DNA of 64,000 nucleotides from Hyphomonadaceae bacterium (GTDB taxonomy: Bacteria; Pseudomonadota; Alphaproteobacteria; Caulobacterales; Hyphomonadaceae), in the NCBI GenBank assembly GCA_022844345.1, contig JALHLU010000007.1, positions 1 through 64,000 of the forward strand. Reading direction: 5' to 3'. Both the position numbers and the translations under genes were made by a program. Within the stretch, counting starts at the first letter, position 1. Every line of letters begins with the position of its first letter. Below, piece by piece: positions 53,019 to 61,833 of the stretch. The notes beneath the pieces were generated by a model. That model saw nothing but the letters and a program-made list of their open reading frames with translations. It searched no databases and was not told where the DNA came from.

Positions 53019-54620
53019 TTGCAGAGTAAGCCGAAGCATATGGGTGCCCGATTGACCGGAAATGCGAAAGTCGCCGACGCGCAATGCCTGCTTGTCGCCG
53101 CCTTTGAAGCTGGAGGCGTGAGCGACGCCCCTTCACCAGTCGCGCGTATTGATACGCACATGTCGCACCTCTTTTTGTCGGGCGATCAAGTCTTCAAGCT
53201 GAAGCGCGCTGTAAGCTTGCCGTTCGCTGACTTCTCAACGCTCGTCCAAAGACGCGCGGCGTGCTTGTCCGAAGCGTCCGTCAATCGAGCATTCGCGCCG
53301 AGTCTTTATCTCGGCGCGCGTCCCATCACCTATGGAGACAACGGATTCGAGATTGACGGATCAGGCGCCGTCGTCGACTGGGTCGTTGCGATGCGGCGCT
53401 TCGATCAAGCGCAGCAATTCGACGAAATGGCGCGCAGCGGCCGTTTAACGCGCGGCCACGCCGAAGCCGCCGCAAGCGCGCTCGCGCGCGCCCACTTCGA
53501 AGCGACGCCCAGTCCTGACCTTGGTCGCGCCGGGGATTATGCTCAGGTCATCGCGACACTGCGGCGTACCGAGACGCATGGCGCGGACCAGAAAGGTGTG
53601 TCGGCGGGTTCGTCCTTGCTCTATGAACGATTGAAGCAGGAGCTGGCGCGCGTGGCGCCGCGCATCGAGGCGCGGCGAAAAGCGGGAAAGGTGCGCCGTG
53701 GTCACGGCGATCTCCATCTTGGCAATATCTGCATGTTCGACGGACAAGCCATGCCTTTTGACGCACTTGAGTTCGACGAGCGCTTGGCGACCACGGACGT
53801 GCTCTACGATCTGGCGTTTCTGCTCATGGATCTGCGGCGCGCCGGTCTTGACGCGCAGGCCAATGCGGCGATGAACCGCTATTGGGACGGAGCCGGAGAG
53901 GACGAAGCGGCGCTTGATCTGCTGGCTTTCTTCATGGGCTTGCGCGCGTGCGTGCGCATGGCGGTTGCGACGGTTTCCGGAGACTCAGAGGCCGCGCATG
54001 CTTATCGCAGCTTGGGGCTGCATCTGTTGCGCCCCAACGCGCCTATGCTTATCGCCATAGGCGGTCTTTCCGGCGCCGGAAAGTCGGCGATTGCCGCGGC
54101 GATTGCTCCAGAGCTGCCGGGCTCCGCCGGCGCGCGGCTCTTGCGCAGCGATGTTTTGCGCAAGGCGCTGGCCCGGATCGATTTCGACGCCCGCGCTCCG
54201 CAAGGCGCCTATGCGCCAGAACGGCGCGCTGAAATCTATCGTGATCTCGCCGCGCGCGCGGCGCAGGCGATCGGCGCGGGCGCAAGTGTAGTCGCCGATG
54301 CGACCTTCCGCGTCAGTTCGACCCGGGACGCGATCGAGAGCGCGGCTCGCGCCGAGCCGTTCCTGGCCTATTGGCTGGAGGCGCCGCTGGCGGTGCGTCT
54401 AGCGCGCGTCGCGCAACGCAAGGGCGACGCCTCGGATGCGGATGTGGCCTTGGCGGCGGCGCAGACGCCGCCACACGAGCTTTCTCCGCCATGGTGCAAG
54501 CTCGACGCCAACCGCGCGGCGCCGGTCATCGTCGATGAGATTCTGGGTGACATCGCGGTGCGCAATGGCGAAGGAGTTGGCCGCTCGCGGGAAGCCGCCG
54601 GGGAGATCGCTGCGGCTTGA
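53019..54620 (+). CDS. APH-like kinase fused to a P-loop kinase (copy 2)
   Basis: The paralogue of the fusion at 31723. APH-like part with HGDLHLGNICMFDGQAMPF and DALEFDERLATTDVLYDLAF; P-loop part with AIGGLSGAGKSAIAAAIAPE, RLLRSDVLRKALA and ADATFRVSS. Starts TTG 53019 or, more likely, ATG 53040 (526 residues). All key motifs are intact in both copies. Here the neighbours are a dead usp gene upstream and a patatin-like gene 73 bases downstream. Substrate unknown. Confidence 0.84.
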   Translation: MQSKPKHMGARLTGNAKVADAQCLLVAAFEAGGVSDAPSPVARIDTHMSHLFLSGDQVFKLKRAVSLPFADFSTLVQRRAACLSEASVNRAFAPSLYLGARPITYGDNGFEIDGSGAVVDWVVAMRRFDQAQQFDEMARSGRLTRGHAEAAASALARAHFEATPSPDLGRAGDYAQVIATLRRTETHGADQKGVSAGSSLLYERLKQELARVAPRIEARRKAGKVRRGHGDLHLGNICMFDGQAMPFDALEFDERLATTDVLYDLAFLLMDLRRAGLDAQANAAMNRYWDGAGEDEAALDLLAFFMGLRACVRMAVATVSGDSEAAHAYRSLGLHLLRPNAPMLIAIGGLSGAGKSAIAAAIAPELPGSAGARLLRSDVLRKALARIDFDARAPQGAYAPERRAEIYRDLAARAAQAIGAGASVVADATFRVSSTRDAIESAARAEPFLAYWLEAPLAVRLARVAQRKGDASDADVALAAAQTPPHELSPPWCKLDANRAAPVIVDEILGDIAVRNGEGVGRSREAAGEIAAA

Positions 54621-54693
54621 GATGCAGAGCCGAACGGCTGCGCCGCAATGATTCGTTTGAGTCCTTGCAGAATCAACAGGAAAAGTAGCGCCG

Positions 54694-55761
54694 ATGAGCA
54701 AGGGCGACATTGTGCTTGAGTTGGCGCTGCAGGGCGGGGGCGCGCACGGCGCGTTCACGTGGGGCGTGCTTGATCGTCTTCTCGACGAGCGTCGTTTGAC
54801 CTACGCCGCCATCAGCGGGGCAAGTGCTGGCGCGCTAAACGCTGTCATCATGGCCGAGGGGCTCCTCTCAAACGGGCGCCCGGGCGCCCAGCAAGCGCTC
54901 TTGTCATTCTGGAAACGCGTCAGCTGCGCCGCACACGCTTATGACGCCTTCAGCCGCCCCTTTCAGGCGCTCTTCTTCGCCGGCGCCTACTGGCCGTGGA
55001 CCGGCCAGTGGCTGGCCGGGCCGTGGCTTGCTGCGTGGTCTAGAGTGGCCGAAGAAGTGACGAGCAAGTTCTCGCCTTATGAAGTGAACCCGCTTAACAT
55101 CAATCCGTTGCTCGGTCTGCTCACTGACAGCGTTGATTTTGAACGTTTGAGACAGTGCGCTGAATTGCAACTCTTCATTTCAGCGACGCACGTAAGGACC
55201 GGCAGACTCAAAGTGTTTCGCAATCGCGAGCTAAGCGCCAAGACCATCATGGCGTCAGCGTGCTTGCCGCAAGTGTTCCAGGCGGTCGAGATCGATGGCG
55301 AGGCCTATTGGGACGGCGGCTATTCCGGCAATCCCGCGCTCTTGCCCCTGATCGAGGAGAGCGAACCCGCCGACCTCTTGATCGTGCAACTCAATCCGCC
55401 CGTGCGTCGCGATCACCCGCGCACCGCAGCTGCGATCGCGGGCCGGCTGAACGAGATCAATTTCAACGCCAGCCTTATACGGGAGCTGCGCGGCGTCGCG
55501 CTCTTGAAGCAGGCGCTGGAGAGGGAGCCGGCGACGACTCGCCTTGAGCATACTCTTTTTGACCATCTGCGCGCATTGCGGCTGCATCGGATCGCAGCCG
55601 ATGAAGCGAACGTCAGCCCGATCGCCGAGACAAGACTGGATCCCGAATGGGCTTTTCTGAGCCGCCTGCATGGGCTGGGTGTTAAAGCCGCTGACGCGTG
55701 GCTGTCGCGACATGGCCGCGACCTTGGTCAGCGCTCAACCCTCAACCTCGATGGCATTTAG
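54694..55761 (+). CDS. Patatin-like phospholipase
   Basis: The 355-residue protein starts MSKGDIVLELALQGGGAHGA. It has the oxyanion loop GGGAHG, the nucleophile elbow GASAG (Ser) and the DGG/Asp catalytic dyad partner in AYWDGGYSGNPAL. It is a lipid acyl hydrolase of the bacterial patatin group, probably cytosolic or membrane-associated. No signal peptide. AGGAAAA upstream. May act with the BI-1/lipid-kinase genes on membrane lipids, but that is speculative. Confidence 0.9.
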   Translation: MSKGDIVLELALQGGGAHGAFTWGVLDRLLDERRLTYAAISGASAGALNAVIMAEGLLSNGRPGAQQALLSFWKRVSCAAHAYDAFSRPFQALFFAGAYWPWTGQWLAGPWLAAWSRVAEEVTSKFSPYEVNPLNINPLLGLLTDSVDFERLRQCAELQLFISATHVRTGRLKVFRNRELSAKTIMASACLPQVFQAVEIDGEAYWDGGYSGNPALLPLIEESEPADLLIVQLNPPVRRDHPRTAAAIAGRLNEINFNASLIRELRGVALLKQALEREPATTRLEHTLFDHLRALRLHRIAADEANVSPIAETRLDPEWAFLSRLHGLGVKAADAWLSRHGRDLGQRSTLNLDGI

Positions 55762-55807
55762 CGCGCTATGATCGCTGACTGTCGGGGGCTATTCAGATGG
55801 AGTTTCG

Positions 55808-57208
55808 ATGTTAGGTTTGGCCGGCGCCGCGCTTGCCCTGGGACTTTTGATGTTCCTCGCCTATCGCGGTTTCAACATTTTGCTGCTGGCCCCGCTTGCG
55901 GCCTTGGTGGCAGTGGCCGCAGCCGGTGCGCCGCTGCTTGCCTCGTATACGCAAGTGTTCTTGCCGGCGATGGGCGGATTCTTGATCCAATTCTTCCCGT
56001 TGTTTCTTCTGGGCGCTGTCTTCGGCAAGCTCATGGAAGAAAGCGGGGCGGCGCGATCCCTCGCGGATGCGATTGTGGCGCGCGCGGGCAGGGCAAACAC
56101 GATTCCAGCCATCGTGCTCGCCTGTGCGGCCCTAACTTATGGCGGGGTGTCGCTGTTTGTCGTGGCGTTCGCGGTCTATCCAATCGCCACGTCTCTATTT
56201 GCGCGCGCCAGCTTGCCGCGCGAACTTATCCCGGCCGCGATCGCGCTGGGTGCGTTCACCTTCACGATGACGGCGTTACCGGGCACGCCCGCGATTCAGA
56301 ACGCGATTCCGATGCCGTATTTCGGCACCACTGCGTTCGCCGCGCCCGGCATTGGCATGATCGCCAGCGCCATCATGCTGGGGCTCGGTCTGGTCTGGCT
56401 CCAGCGCCGGGCCGCGCGCTGGCGCGTGCCCATACAACCATCACCGACGGCTGATCCGACGCTCGAAGTCGATATTGCAGCGCAGGGACGCGCCGAAGCA
56501 GCGGCGCCCAGTATTTGGGTCGCGCTGGCTCCGGTCATCACGGTGCTCGGCTCCAACTATCTGCTCTCAGTCCATGCCTTGCCTGCGCTTGATACAAGTT
56601 ATCTGAGCGAAGCCCGTTACGGTGCGGTCGCCTTTGATCAGGTCAAGGGGATCTGGTCGATCTCGATGGCGCTTATTGCGGCGATCGTGCTCCTCATCGC
56701 ATTGAATTGGCGCCGGCTTCGCGACGCAAAACGGACGCTTGATGACGGGGCTGCAGCCGCGATGGCGCCCGCCTTCAACACCGCCTCGCTCGTCGGCTTC
56801 GGCGCGGTGGTGGCTTCGTTGCCTGGCTTTGCGCTCATTAGTGACGCGGCGCTGTCGATCGCGCCCGACAATCCGCTCATTTCGCTTGCGGTCGCTGTCA
56901 ATCTCCTGGCTGGCGTCACCGGTTCGGCGTCCGGGGGCATGAGCATCGCGCTCGAGACGCTCGGGAGCGACTATCTCGAACTTGCACGAAGCGCCGGCGT
57001 CCACCCCGATCTTCTCCATCGCGTCACCGCGATCGCCACAGGAGGGCTCGATTCCTTGCCGCACAATGGGGCCGTGGTGACGCTGCTCGGGGTCTGCAAA
57101 TTGAGCCATCGCGAGGCTTACAAGGACATTTTTGTCGTTGCATGCGTGATCCCGATTGTGGCCCTGGCGGCGATCTTGGTCATCGCCCACTACGCGGGCT
57201 CGTTTTGA
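55808..57208 (+). CDS. GntP-family permease (gluconate/hydroxybutyrate type)
   Basis: The 466-residue protein has about twelve hydrophobic helices, starting MLGLAGAALALGLLMFLAYR. Family segments include FFPLFLLGAVFGKLMEESGA, ALTYGGVSLFVVAFAVYPIA, GTPAIQNAIPMPYFGTTAFA and GLDSLPHNGAVVTLLGVCKL. The latter two resemble D-beta-hydroxybutyrate permeases more than gluconate permeases, but the substrate is not certain. It follows the patatin gene by 46 bases on the same strand. Confidence 0.84.
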   Translation: MLGLAGAALALGLLMFLAYRGFNILLLAPLAALVAVAAAGAPLLASYTQVFLPAMGGFLIQFFPLFLLGAVFGKLMEESGAARSLADAIVARAGRANTIPAIVLACAALTYGGVSLFVVAFAVYPIATSLFARASLPRELIPAAIALGAFTFTMTALPGTPAIQNAIPMPYFGTTAFAAPGIGMIASAIMLGLGLVWLQRRAARWRVPIQPSPTADPTLEVDIAAQGRAEAAAPSIWVALAPVITVLGSNYLLSVHALPALDTSYLSEARYGAVAFDQVKGIWSISMALIAAIVLLIALNWRRLRDAKRTLDDGAAAAMAPAFNTASLVGFGAVVASLPGFALISDAALSIAPDNPLISLAVAVNLLAGVTGSASGGMSIALETLGSDYLELARSAGVHPDLLHRVTAIATGGLDSLPHNGAVVTLLGVCKLSHREAYKDIFVVACVIPIVALAAILVIAHYAGSF

Positions 57209-57305
57209 GTTCGTCGCGGCGGCGAGCAGCCGATCTCCGTGAAACTGAGAAGTAGCAGTGCTTCAAACTCTCGCCGGTTCGGTATTCTATGAAATTGCCG
57301 CCATC

Positions 57306-57495
57306 CTAGCGCGTGACCAGGCGCTGGGGCGCTCCCGAGGAGGACTAACAACCAAGGTCCACCTGATCGTCGATGGCCGTGGCTGGCCGCTGAAGGTCAC
57401 GATCAAGCCTGGCCAGCAGGGTGATATCACCACGGCTCCAGCGCTGCTTGAGGAAATCCGGGCCCGGAAGGTCGTCGCCCGCAAGGCCCACAACA
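57306..57495 (+). mobile_element. IS5-family transposase fragment
   Basis: A short in-frame piece ALGRSRGGLTTKVHLIVDGR followed by GWPLKVTIKPGQQGD matches the DDE domain of IS5-type transposases. Both ends are missing. It directly precedes a usp fragment. Confidence 0.75.
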
Positions 57496-57597
57496 GCAAC
57501 GCCTGCGCGCGCTGACTCTTGCGGTCTGCGCGCCGCCCCCCGCCAGACTCCTACACCACGTCCAGGGACACGACCTTCGCGCGCCGTTCAAGGCGCT

Positions 57598-57896
57598 ATG
57601 CCGCTGTTGAAGCGGATGCGGCAAGTGCTCGTGGTGACCGGGCGCTGCGACAAATATCTAGCTGACGACCGCGGCGCGCACCAAGCGACGGCCTATTTGG
57701 AAAGTCATGGCTCACGTGTGCAGGCCGGCACATTGGACCATTGCGATAGGGACATCGGTCAGCTTTTGATGCAGAACGCGATAGCGAAAGGGGCGAGCCT
57801 CTTGCCGACAGGCGCCTGTAGTACGCCGCGAGGCCTCGCCACTTCATCCCCGGCGGGGCCATGGATGGCATTTTGAGCGGGCCCAATTGCCCGTGA
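57598..57896 (+). pseudogene. C-terminal fragment of a universal stress protein (copy 7)
   Basis: MPLLKRMRQVLVVTGRCDKY through IGQLLMQNAIAKGASLLPTG parallels the second domain of usp copy 5 (AIKRAREVEVLTIV ... GRLLMEAAIARSADMLVMGA). A frameshift follows, after which RHFIPGGAMDGILSGPN continues in another frame. The N-terminal domain is replaced by IS5 debris. Confidence 0.75.
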
Positions 57897-57987
57897 TAAT
57901 GACGAAGGAGACCCTGCGCGTGACAATAGATCGAGAGGCGGTTTCTTTCATCGACACAGGGGACTAAGGCTAGTTGGAGAATGCAGT
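57897..57987. promoter_or_regulatory. Upstream region of the mrp operon
   Basis: These 91 bases must contain the promoter or be read through from upstream. GGAG eight bases before the mrpE ATG is the ribosome-binding site. No operator dyad was recognised. Confidence 0.4.
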
Positions 57988-58488
57988 ATGTCCTTGGCTC
58001 CAGCGCTTTCAAGAGCGCTAATGTTCATTGTTCTGTGGACGTCGCTTTCCGGCGGCGTCATGGACGGTTGGGCCTATGGCGCGGCGGCGACGTTGCTGGC
58101 GGCGTGGCTCAGTTTGCGTCTGTATCCCCCAGGCCAGCCGCGCGTGCGCGCGTGGCGGGCGGCGGTGTTTGCGCCCATGCTGTTGGCGCGGGGCTTTCTG
58201 GGCGGCCTGGACGTGGCGCGGCGTGCTCTGGACCCGCGCTTGCCAATACGACCTGGCTGGATGGTGCTGCGGTTGCGACACGGTTGCGTCCCGGCCAACG
58301 TGCTCTTGGGCGGCGTCATCAACATATTGCCAGGTTCGCTAGCGGCCGGACCGCAAGATGGAGCAATGAATGTGCACTTGCTCAATCTGTATGCCGAAAG
58401 CGCCGCCAGCGACAGCTTGGCCCGGGAGGAAAAGCGTGTTCATTGGCTCTTTGGTCTGGCTGACACGGAGCGCGGGCGCGATGAGTGA
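57988..58488 (+). CDS. mrpE: Mrp antiporter subunit E
   Basis: The 166-residue membrane protein starts MSLAPALSRALMFIVLWTSL and has two to three N-terminal helices and a cytosolic domain, as in MrpE/MnhE. The LGGVINILPGSLAAGPQDGA and MNVHLLNL segments correspond to the conserved (T)PGT and H-x-L regions. First gene of the multi-subunit Na+(K+)/H+ antiporter operon. Confidence 0.88.
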   Translation: MSLAPALSRALMFIVLWTSLSGGVMDGWAYGAAATLLAAWLSLRLYPPGQPRVRAWRAAVFAPMLLARGFLGGLDVARRALDPRLPIRPGWMVLRLRHGCVPANVLLGGVINILPGSLAAGPQDGAMNVHLLNLYAESAASDSLAREEKRVHWLFGLADTERGRDE

Positions 58489-58777
58489 GGCATTCATGCT
58501 GGCGGCTATGCTCGTATTGGTGAGCATGGCGGCGGCGCTTCTACGCGCATGGCGCGGTCCCACATCGGTCGATCGTATCATGGCGGTGCAACTCGTTGGA
58601 ACCGGAATGGTTGGCGTCGCCGTCGCACTCGGTGCTGCGCGAAACGAGGCGGGGATGTTGGATGCCGCCTTGGTCGCCACGCTCCTGGCGGCGGTGGCCG
58701 TCTCGGCCTTCGTCCGACGGCCTGAGGGCGCTGCTACGTCGCATTCCAAGCCAAACAGTCCCTCGTTGGATCGGTAG
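58481..58777 (+). CDS. mrpF: Mrp antiporter subunit F
   Basis: A 98-residue small membrane protein MSEAFMLAAMLVLVSMAAAL with the family segment RAWRGPTSVDRIMAVQLVGT (conserved GP-x-x-x-DR). Three helices. It overlaps mrpE by eight bases. Confidence 0.9.
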   Translation: MSEAFMLAAMLVLVSMAAALLRAWRGPTSVDRIMAVQLVGTGMVGVAVALGAARNEAGMLDAALVATLLAAVAVSAFVRRPEGAATSHSKPNSPSLDR

Positions 58778-58786
58778 GCGCAAGAG

Positions 58787-59125
58787 GTGGGCCCCGAATT
58801 TCTAGCTGTCCTCCAAATACTGTCGCTCGCGCTGCTGGCTGCGGGCGTACTGTTCTATGTCGCTGGGTCAGTCGGACTCTTGCGATTTCCCGATGCGCCT
58901 TCGCGGCTCCACGCGCTAACCAAGGCCGATAATGTGGGTTTGGGGTTGGTGTCGCTGGCCGCGGCGATCTATTGGGGCGAGCCCGCGATAGCCGCGAAGA
59001 TTGCGCTCGTCTGGCTTTTTGCGATTATCTCCTCAGGCATGACGGCGCAGCTTCTGGCGCGCGCCGCGCCCGTCGCAGACGGATCGGGCAGCCCCGCCGA
59101 GTATGAGCGGGAGAGCGGGACTTGA
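58787..59125 (+). CDS. mrpG: Mrp antiporter subunit G
   Basis: The 112-residue product has the MrpG/MnhG signature GSVGLLRFPDAPSRLHALTK ADNVG. Three hydrophobic helices. GTG start at 58787, nine bases after mrpF; the following gene starts with TTG overlapping its stop. Confidence 0.92.
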   Translation: MGPEFLAVLQILSLALLAAGVLFYVAGSVGLLRFPDAPSRLHALTKADNVGLGLVSLAAAIYWGEPAIAAKIALVWLFAIISSGMTAQLLARAAPVADGSGSPAEYERESGT

Positions 59126-60084
59126 GCGCGGCGTTCGACATCTTGCTGTGCCTGATGATCTTGGCGACAGCAGGAATAGCGCTCTTCGTGCGTGGCGCCT
59201 TCGCCGCGATCGCCTTCTTCATCGCCTTCGGCAATCTCTTGGGGCTTGCATGGTTGGCGCTGGGCGCTGTCAACGTGGCCCTCGCCGAAATCGCCGTGGG
59301 CGCGGGCGTTACCGGCGTTGCGTTGATCCTCGCTTGCAGCCGCCTCTTCGAACTTGGCGACAATTTGGCGGACGTGCGCACGCCGCTCGCGTCGCGGCTT
59401 GGGTCGGCCGCGCTCTGTCTGGGTTTCACCGTCATGTTGGCTGGCGTCGTTCTCACCATCCCGCCCGGTGATCGACTTTCAAAAGTTGTGGCGCCGCTGC
59501 TGCCGGGGCTTGGAATTGAGAACCCGGTCACCGGGGTCTTACTGGCGTTTCGCGGCTACGACACGCTGCTTGAAACCTTCGTGCTGCTTGGCGCGCTTGT
59601 CGCCGCGTGGTCGTTGACGCCCGATGCGTCCCGGCGCCTCCCGCCAACGACCATGGTCATGACTGACCCGACGTCGCGGATCGTGGCCGAGGCCTTCACC
59701 CGGCTGCTGGCGCCGGCCGCTCTGATCATCGCCGCGTACCTGGTATGGGTGGGCTCCGATCTGCCCGGGGGCGCCTTCCAGGCAGGCGCCGTTCTGGCTG
59801 GCGCACTTGTCGTTGCGACGCTAGGCGGGGTCGTGGTGCTGCCACGACTTGACAGCTTGGCTGCTAGGATCGCGCTGATGGTCGGGCCGCTCACCTTTCT
59901 CGCTATCGGCCTTGCCGGGGCTGCACTCGGCGGGCGTTTCCTAGCTTACCCAGATGGCCTGGAAAAGACGCTCATCGTAACCATCGAATACGCACTCGCC
60001 ATCTCTATTGCGGCCGGCTTAGCGCTTCTGGCCATCGGGCCGCCGCAACCCATGCCAAATAACGCCCGCGCCGATGCTCGTTGA
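59122..60084 (+). CDS. Mrp subunit with MrpA C-terminal (MbhD-like) and MrpB domains
   Basis: The 320-residue protein combines an N-terminal region resembling the C-terminal part of MrpA (GAVNVALAEIAVGAGVTGVA; the DUF4040/MbhD pattern) with a MrpB domain (TRLLAPAALIIAAYLVWVGS DLPGGAFQAGAVLAG). It corresponds to split-type Mrp systems where MrpA is divided. TTG start overlapping mrpG. Confidence 0.85.
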   Translation: MSAAFDILLCLMILATAGIALFVRGAFAAIAFFIAFGNLLGLAWLALGAVNVALAEIAVGAGVTGVALILACSRLFELGDNLADVRTPLASRLGSAALCLGFTVMLAGVVLTIPPGDRLSKVVAPLLPGLGIENPVTGVLLAFRGYDTLLETFVLLGALVAAWSLTPDASRRLPPTTMVMTDPTSRIVAEAFTRLLAPAALIIAAYLVWVGSDLPGGAFQAGAVLAGALVVATLGGVVVLPRLDSLAARIALMVGPLTFLAIGLAGAALGGRFLAYPDGLEKTLIVTIEYALAISIAAGLALLAIGPPQPMPNNARADAR

Positions 60085-60391
60085 AGGCGGTCACGTTTTT
60101 GCGGTGACCGGCGCCGTGCTGGCGGGGCTTGGCTTCTATAGCTTCCTGGTCAAACGCCATCCCATACGCCAACTGCTGGCGGCCAATGTCGTTGGCGCCG
60201 GCGTCTTCCTCATGCTGGGCGGTCTGGGACGCAGCCCGGGCGGGGCCGATCCCTTTGCGCAGGCGCTGGTCATCACGGGCATCGTGATTGCTGTCGCGCT
60301 GTCGGCCTTAGGTGCGGCGATGGTCGTGCGCTTGGCCGCGTGCGGCGACAAGGATGAGGCGCCATTGGGGGAGAAGCGTGAAGGGCCATGA
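60074..60391 (+). CDS. mrpC: Mrp antiporter subunit C (NuoK-like)
   Basis: A 105-residue protein with three helices: VTGAVLAGLGFYSFLVKRHP, LLAANVVGAGVFLMLGGLGR and ADPFAQALVITGIVIAVALS (the conserved PxxQALVLTxIVI motif of NuoK/MrpC). It overlaps the preceding gene by 11 bases and the next by four. Confidence 0.9.
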   Translation: MLVEGGHVFAVTGAVLAGLGFYSFLVKRHPIRQLLAANVVGAGVFLMLGGLGRSPGGADPFAQALVITGIVIAVALSALGAAMVVRLAACGDKDEAPLGEKREGP

Positions 60392-61833
60392 GCCCCCTCG
60401 ACCTTCTCGTCGCTACGCCGCTCGGGTTCATGCTCGCGGCGCTGGCGTTCGGCGGGCAGGGCCGCTGGCTCATCCTCGTGGCGTCCCCGTTGATGATGAG
60501 CCTCGCGGTCTGGCTCGTGTTTCTGCCCCCTGACGCCGCCCATGTCGTAGGCGGTTGGGATCTGCCGCTCGGAATTTTGCTGCGCGGCGATGGTGTCGCG
60601 CGTGTCTTCGTTCTGGGCGCAGCGCTCTGCGCAGCGCTCGTCGGTCTCCAGGCGCTGTATGAGTTCTCGCCGCAGAGCGGGGGCCCTTCGGCGCGAAATC
60701 GCGGGTTTTGGCCGCTCTTCTATCTCATGTGGGCTGGCGCCAACGCCGGCTTCCTGACCACAGACCTCTTCAATCTCTATGTCGCCCTTGAAATGGTCAG
60801 TCTGGCGGGGGTGGGACTGTCTGCGCTCGGTTCGCTGCAGGCGGCGTTGCGTTATTTTCTGTTCGCGCTCATGGGCTCGCTTGCCTATCTGCTCGGCGTC
60901 GCGCTCCTGTTCGCCAATTACGGAACAGTGGACATCACGTTGCTGGCGCGAACGGCAGAGGCTGACGCCGCAACTTTGATGGCGCTGGCCGTCATGACCG
61001 GCGGTCTTTTGGTCAAATCCGCCCTGTTTCCGCTGCACGGCTGGCTGCCGCCCGCTCATGCTGCTGCGCCCGCGCCGGCGAGCGCGCTCTTGTCGGCAAT
61101 CGTCGTCAAACTGGGTTTCGTTATTCTCATGCGGCTTTGGTTCGAAGCCTTTGCGACGCTCGCGGCCCCGATCGCGGTGGGGCTTCTCGGCGCGCTCGGG
61201 GCGGCCGCGGTAATCTACGGCTCGATCCAGGCGATGCGCCAGCGACAGCTCAAAGCGCTGGTCGCTTACTCGACCGTCGCGCAGGTGGGCTATTTGTTTG
61301 TTGCGTTTCCACTGGTGGCCGCCGCCCCCTCCGCGGCTTGGTCGGGGATGACGCTTCACGCGGTGGCGCACATGCTGGCCAAGGCGGCGATGTTCTTGGC
61401 GGCGGGGCTCATGCTCAAAGCCGCGCCTGGGCGCGATATCGCCGACCTCGTCGGCTTGGCGCGTGTCATGCCGGTCACGGTCACAGCCTTCGCCCTCGCG
61501 GCTATCTCGCTTATGGGGCTACCGCCATCGGGCGGATTTGCAGCGAAATTCATGCTCCTGGACGCCGCGCTCGATCAGGGGGCCTATATCTACGCCGCCG
61601 TGTTGCTCGGCGGAGGGCTGATGGCGGCGGTCTATCTGTTTCGCCCGATCGCTGTTGCATTTTCGGGTGCTCATGGCCGCGCAGTCGCGCTGAAAGCGCC
61701 CCTCGCCGCGGTGGCGCCGCTCGCGCTCGCGATGTGCGCCATCGCGCTGGGTTTCTTTGGCGTTGCGTTTGCCGAGCTTGCCGCGATCGGCGCGCCTTGG
61801 GCGCAAGGCGACGCAATCGGGGGTGTGCCATGA
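60388..61833 (+). CDS. mrpD: Mrp/NuoN-like proton-translocating subunit 1 (MrpD type)
   Basis: The 481-residue polytopic protein carries the antiporter-type membrane domain: LYVALEMVSLAGVGLSALGS, the channel motif KSALFPLHGWLPPAHAAAPA PASALLSAIVVKLG and RQRQLKALVAYSTVAQVGYL. Conserved membrane Lys/His/Glu residues are present. Coupled by a four-base overlap to mrpC and to the next subunit. Confidence 0.9.
   Translation: MSPLDLLVATPLGFMLAALAFGGQGRWLILVASPLMMSLAVWLVFLPPDAAHVVGGWDLPLGILLRGDGVARVFVLGAALCAALVGLQALYEFSPQSGGPSARNRGFWPLFYLMWAGANAGFLTTDLFNLYVALEMVSLAGVGLSALGSLQAALRYFLFALMGSLAYLLGVALLFANYGTVDITLLARTAEADAATLMALAVMTGGLLVKSALFPLHGWLPPAHAAAPAPASALLSAIVVKLGFVILMRLWFEAFATLAAPIAVGLLGALGAAAVIYGSIQAMRQRQLKALVAYSTVAQVGYLFVAFPLVAAAPSAAWSGMTLHAVAHMLAKAAMFLAAGLMLKAAPGRDIADLVGLARVMPVTVTAFALAAISLMGLPPSGGFAAKFMLLDAALDQGAYIYAAVLLGGGLMAAVYLFRPIAVAFSGAHGRAVALKAPLAAVAPLALAMCAIALGFFGVAFAELAAIGAPWAQGDAIGGVP

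Larger units (their letters stand above)
52461..53039. other. Region between the usp relic and the second kinase gene
   Basis: It holds leader E (52524-52572), a short hydrophobic frame (52554-52649), and an 18-base dyad TTGAAG-GCGTCG-CTTCAA at 52918-52935 upstream of the kinase fusion. No full gene is recognised. Confidence 0.5.

Noticed and set aside
60136-61371. Minus-strand frame of 411 codons inside the mrp operon
   Set aside because: Arg/His/Gln-rich shadow of membrane-protein genes; not credible as a protein.
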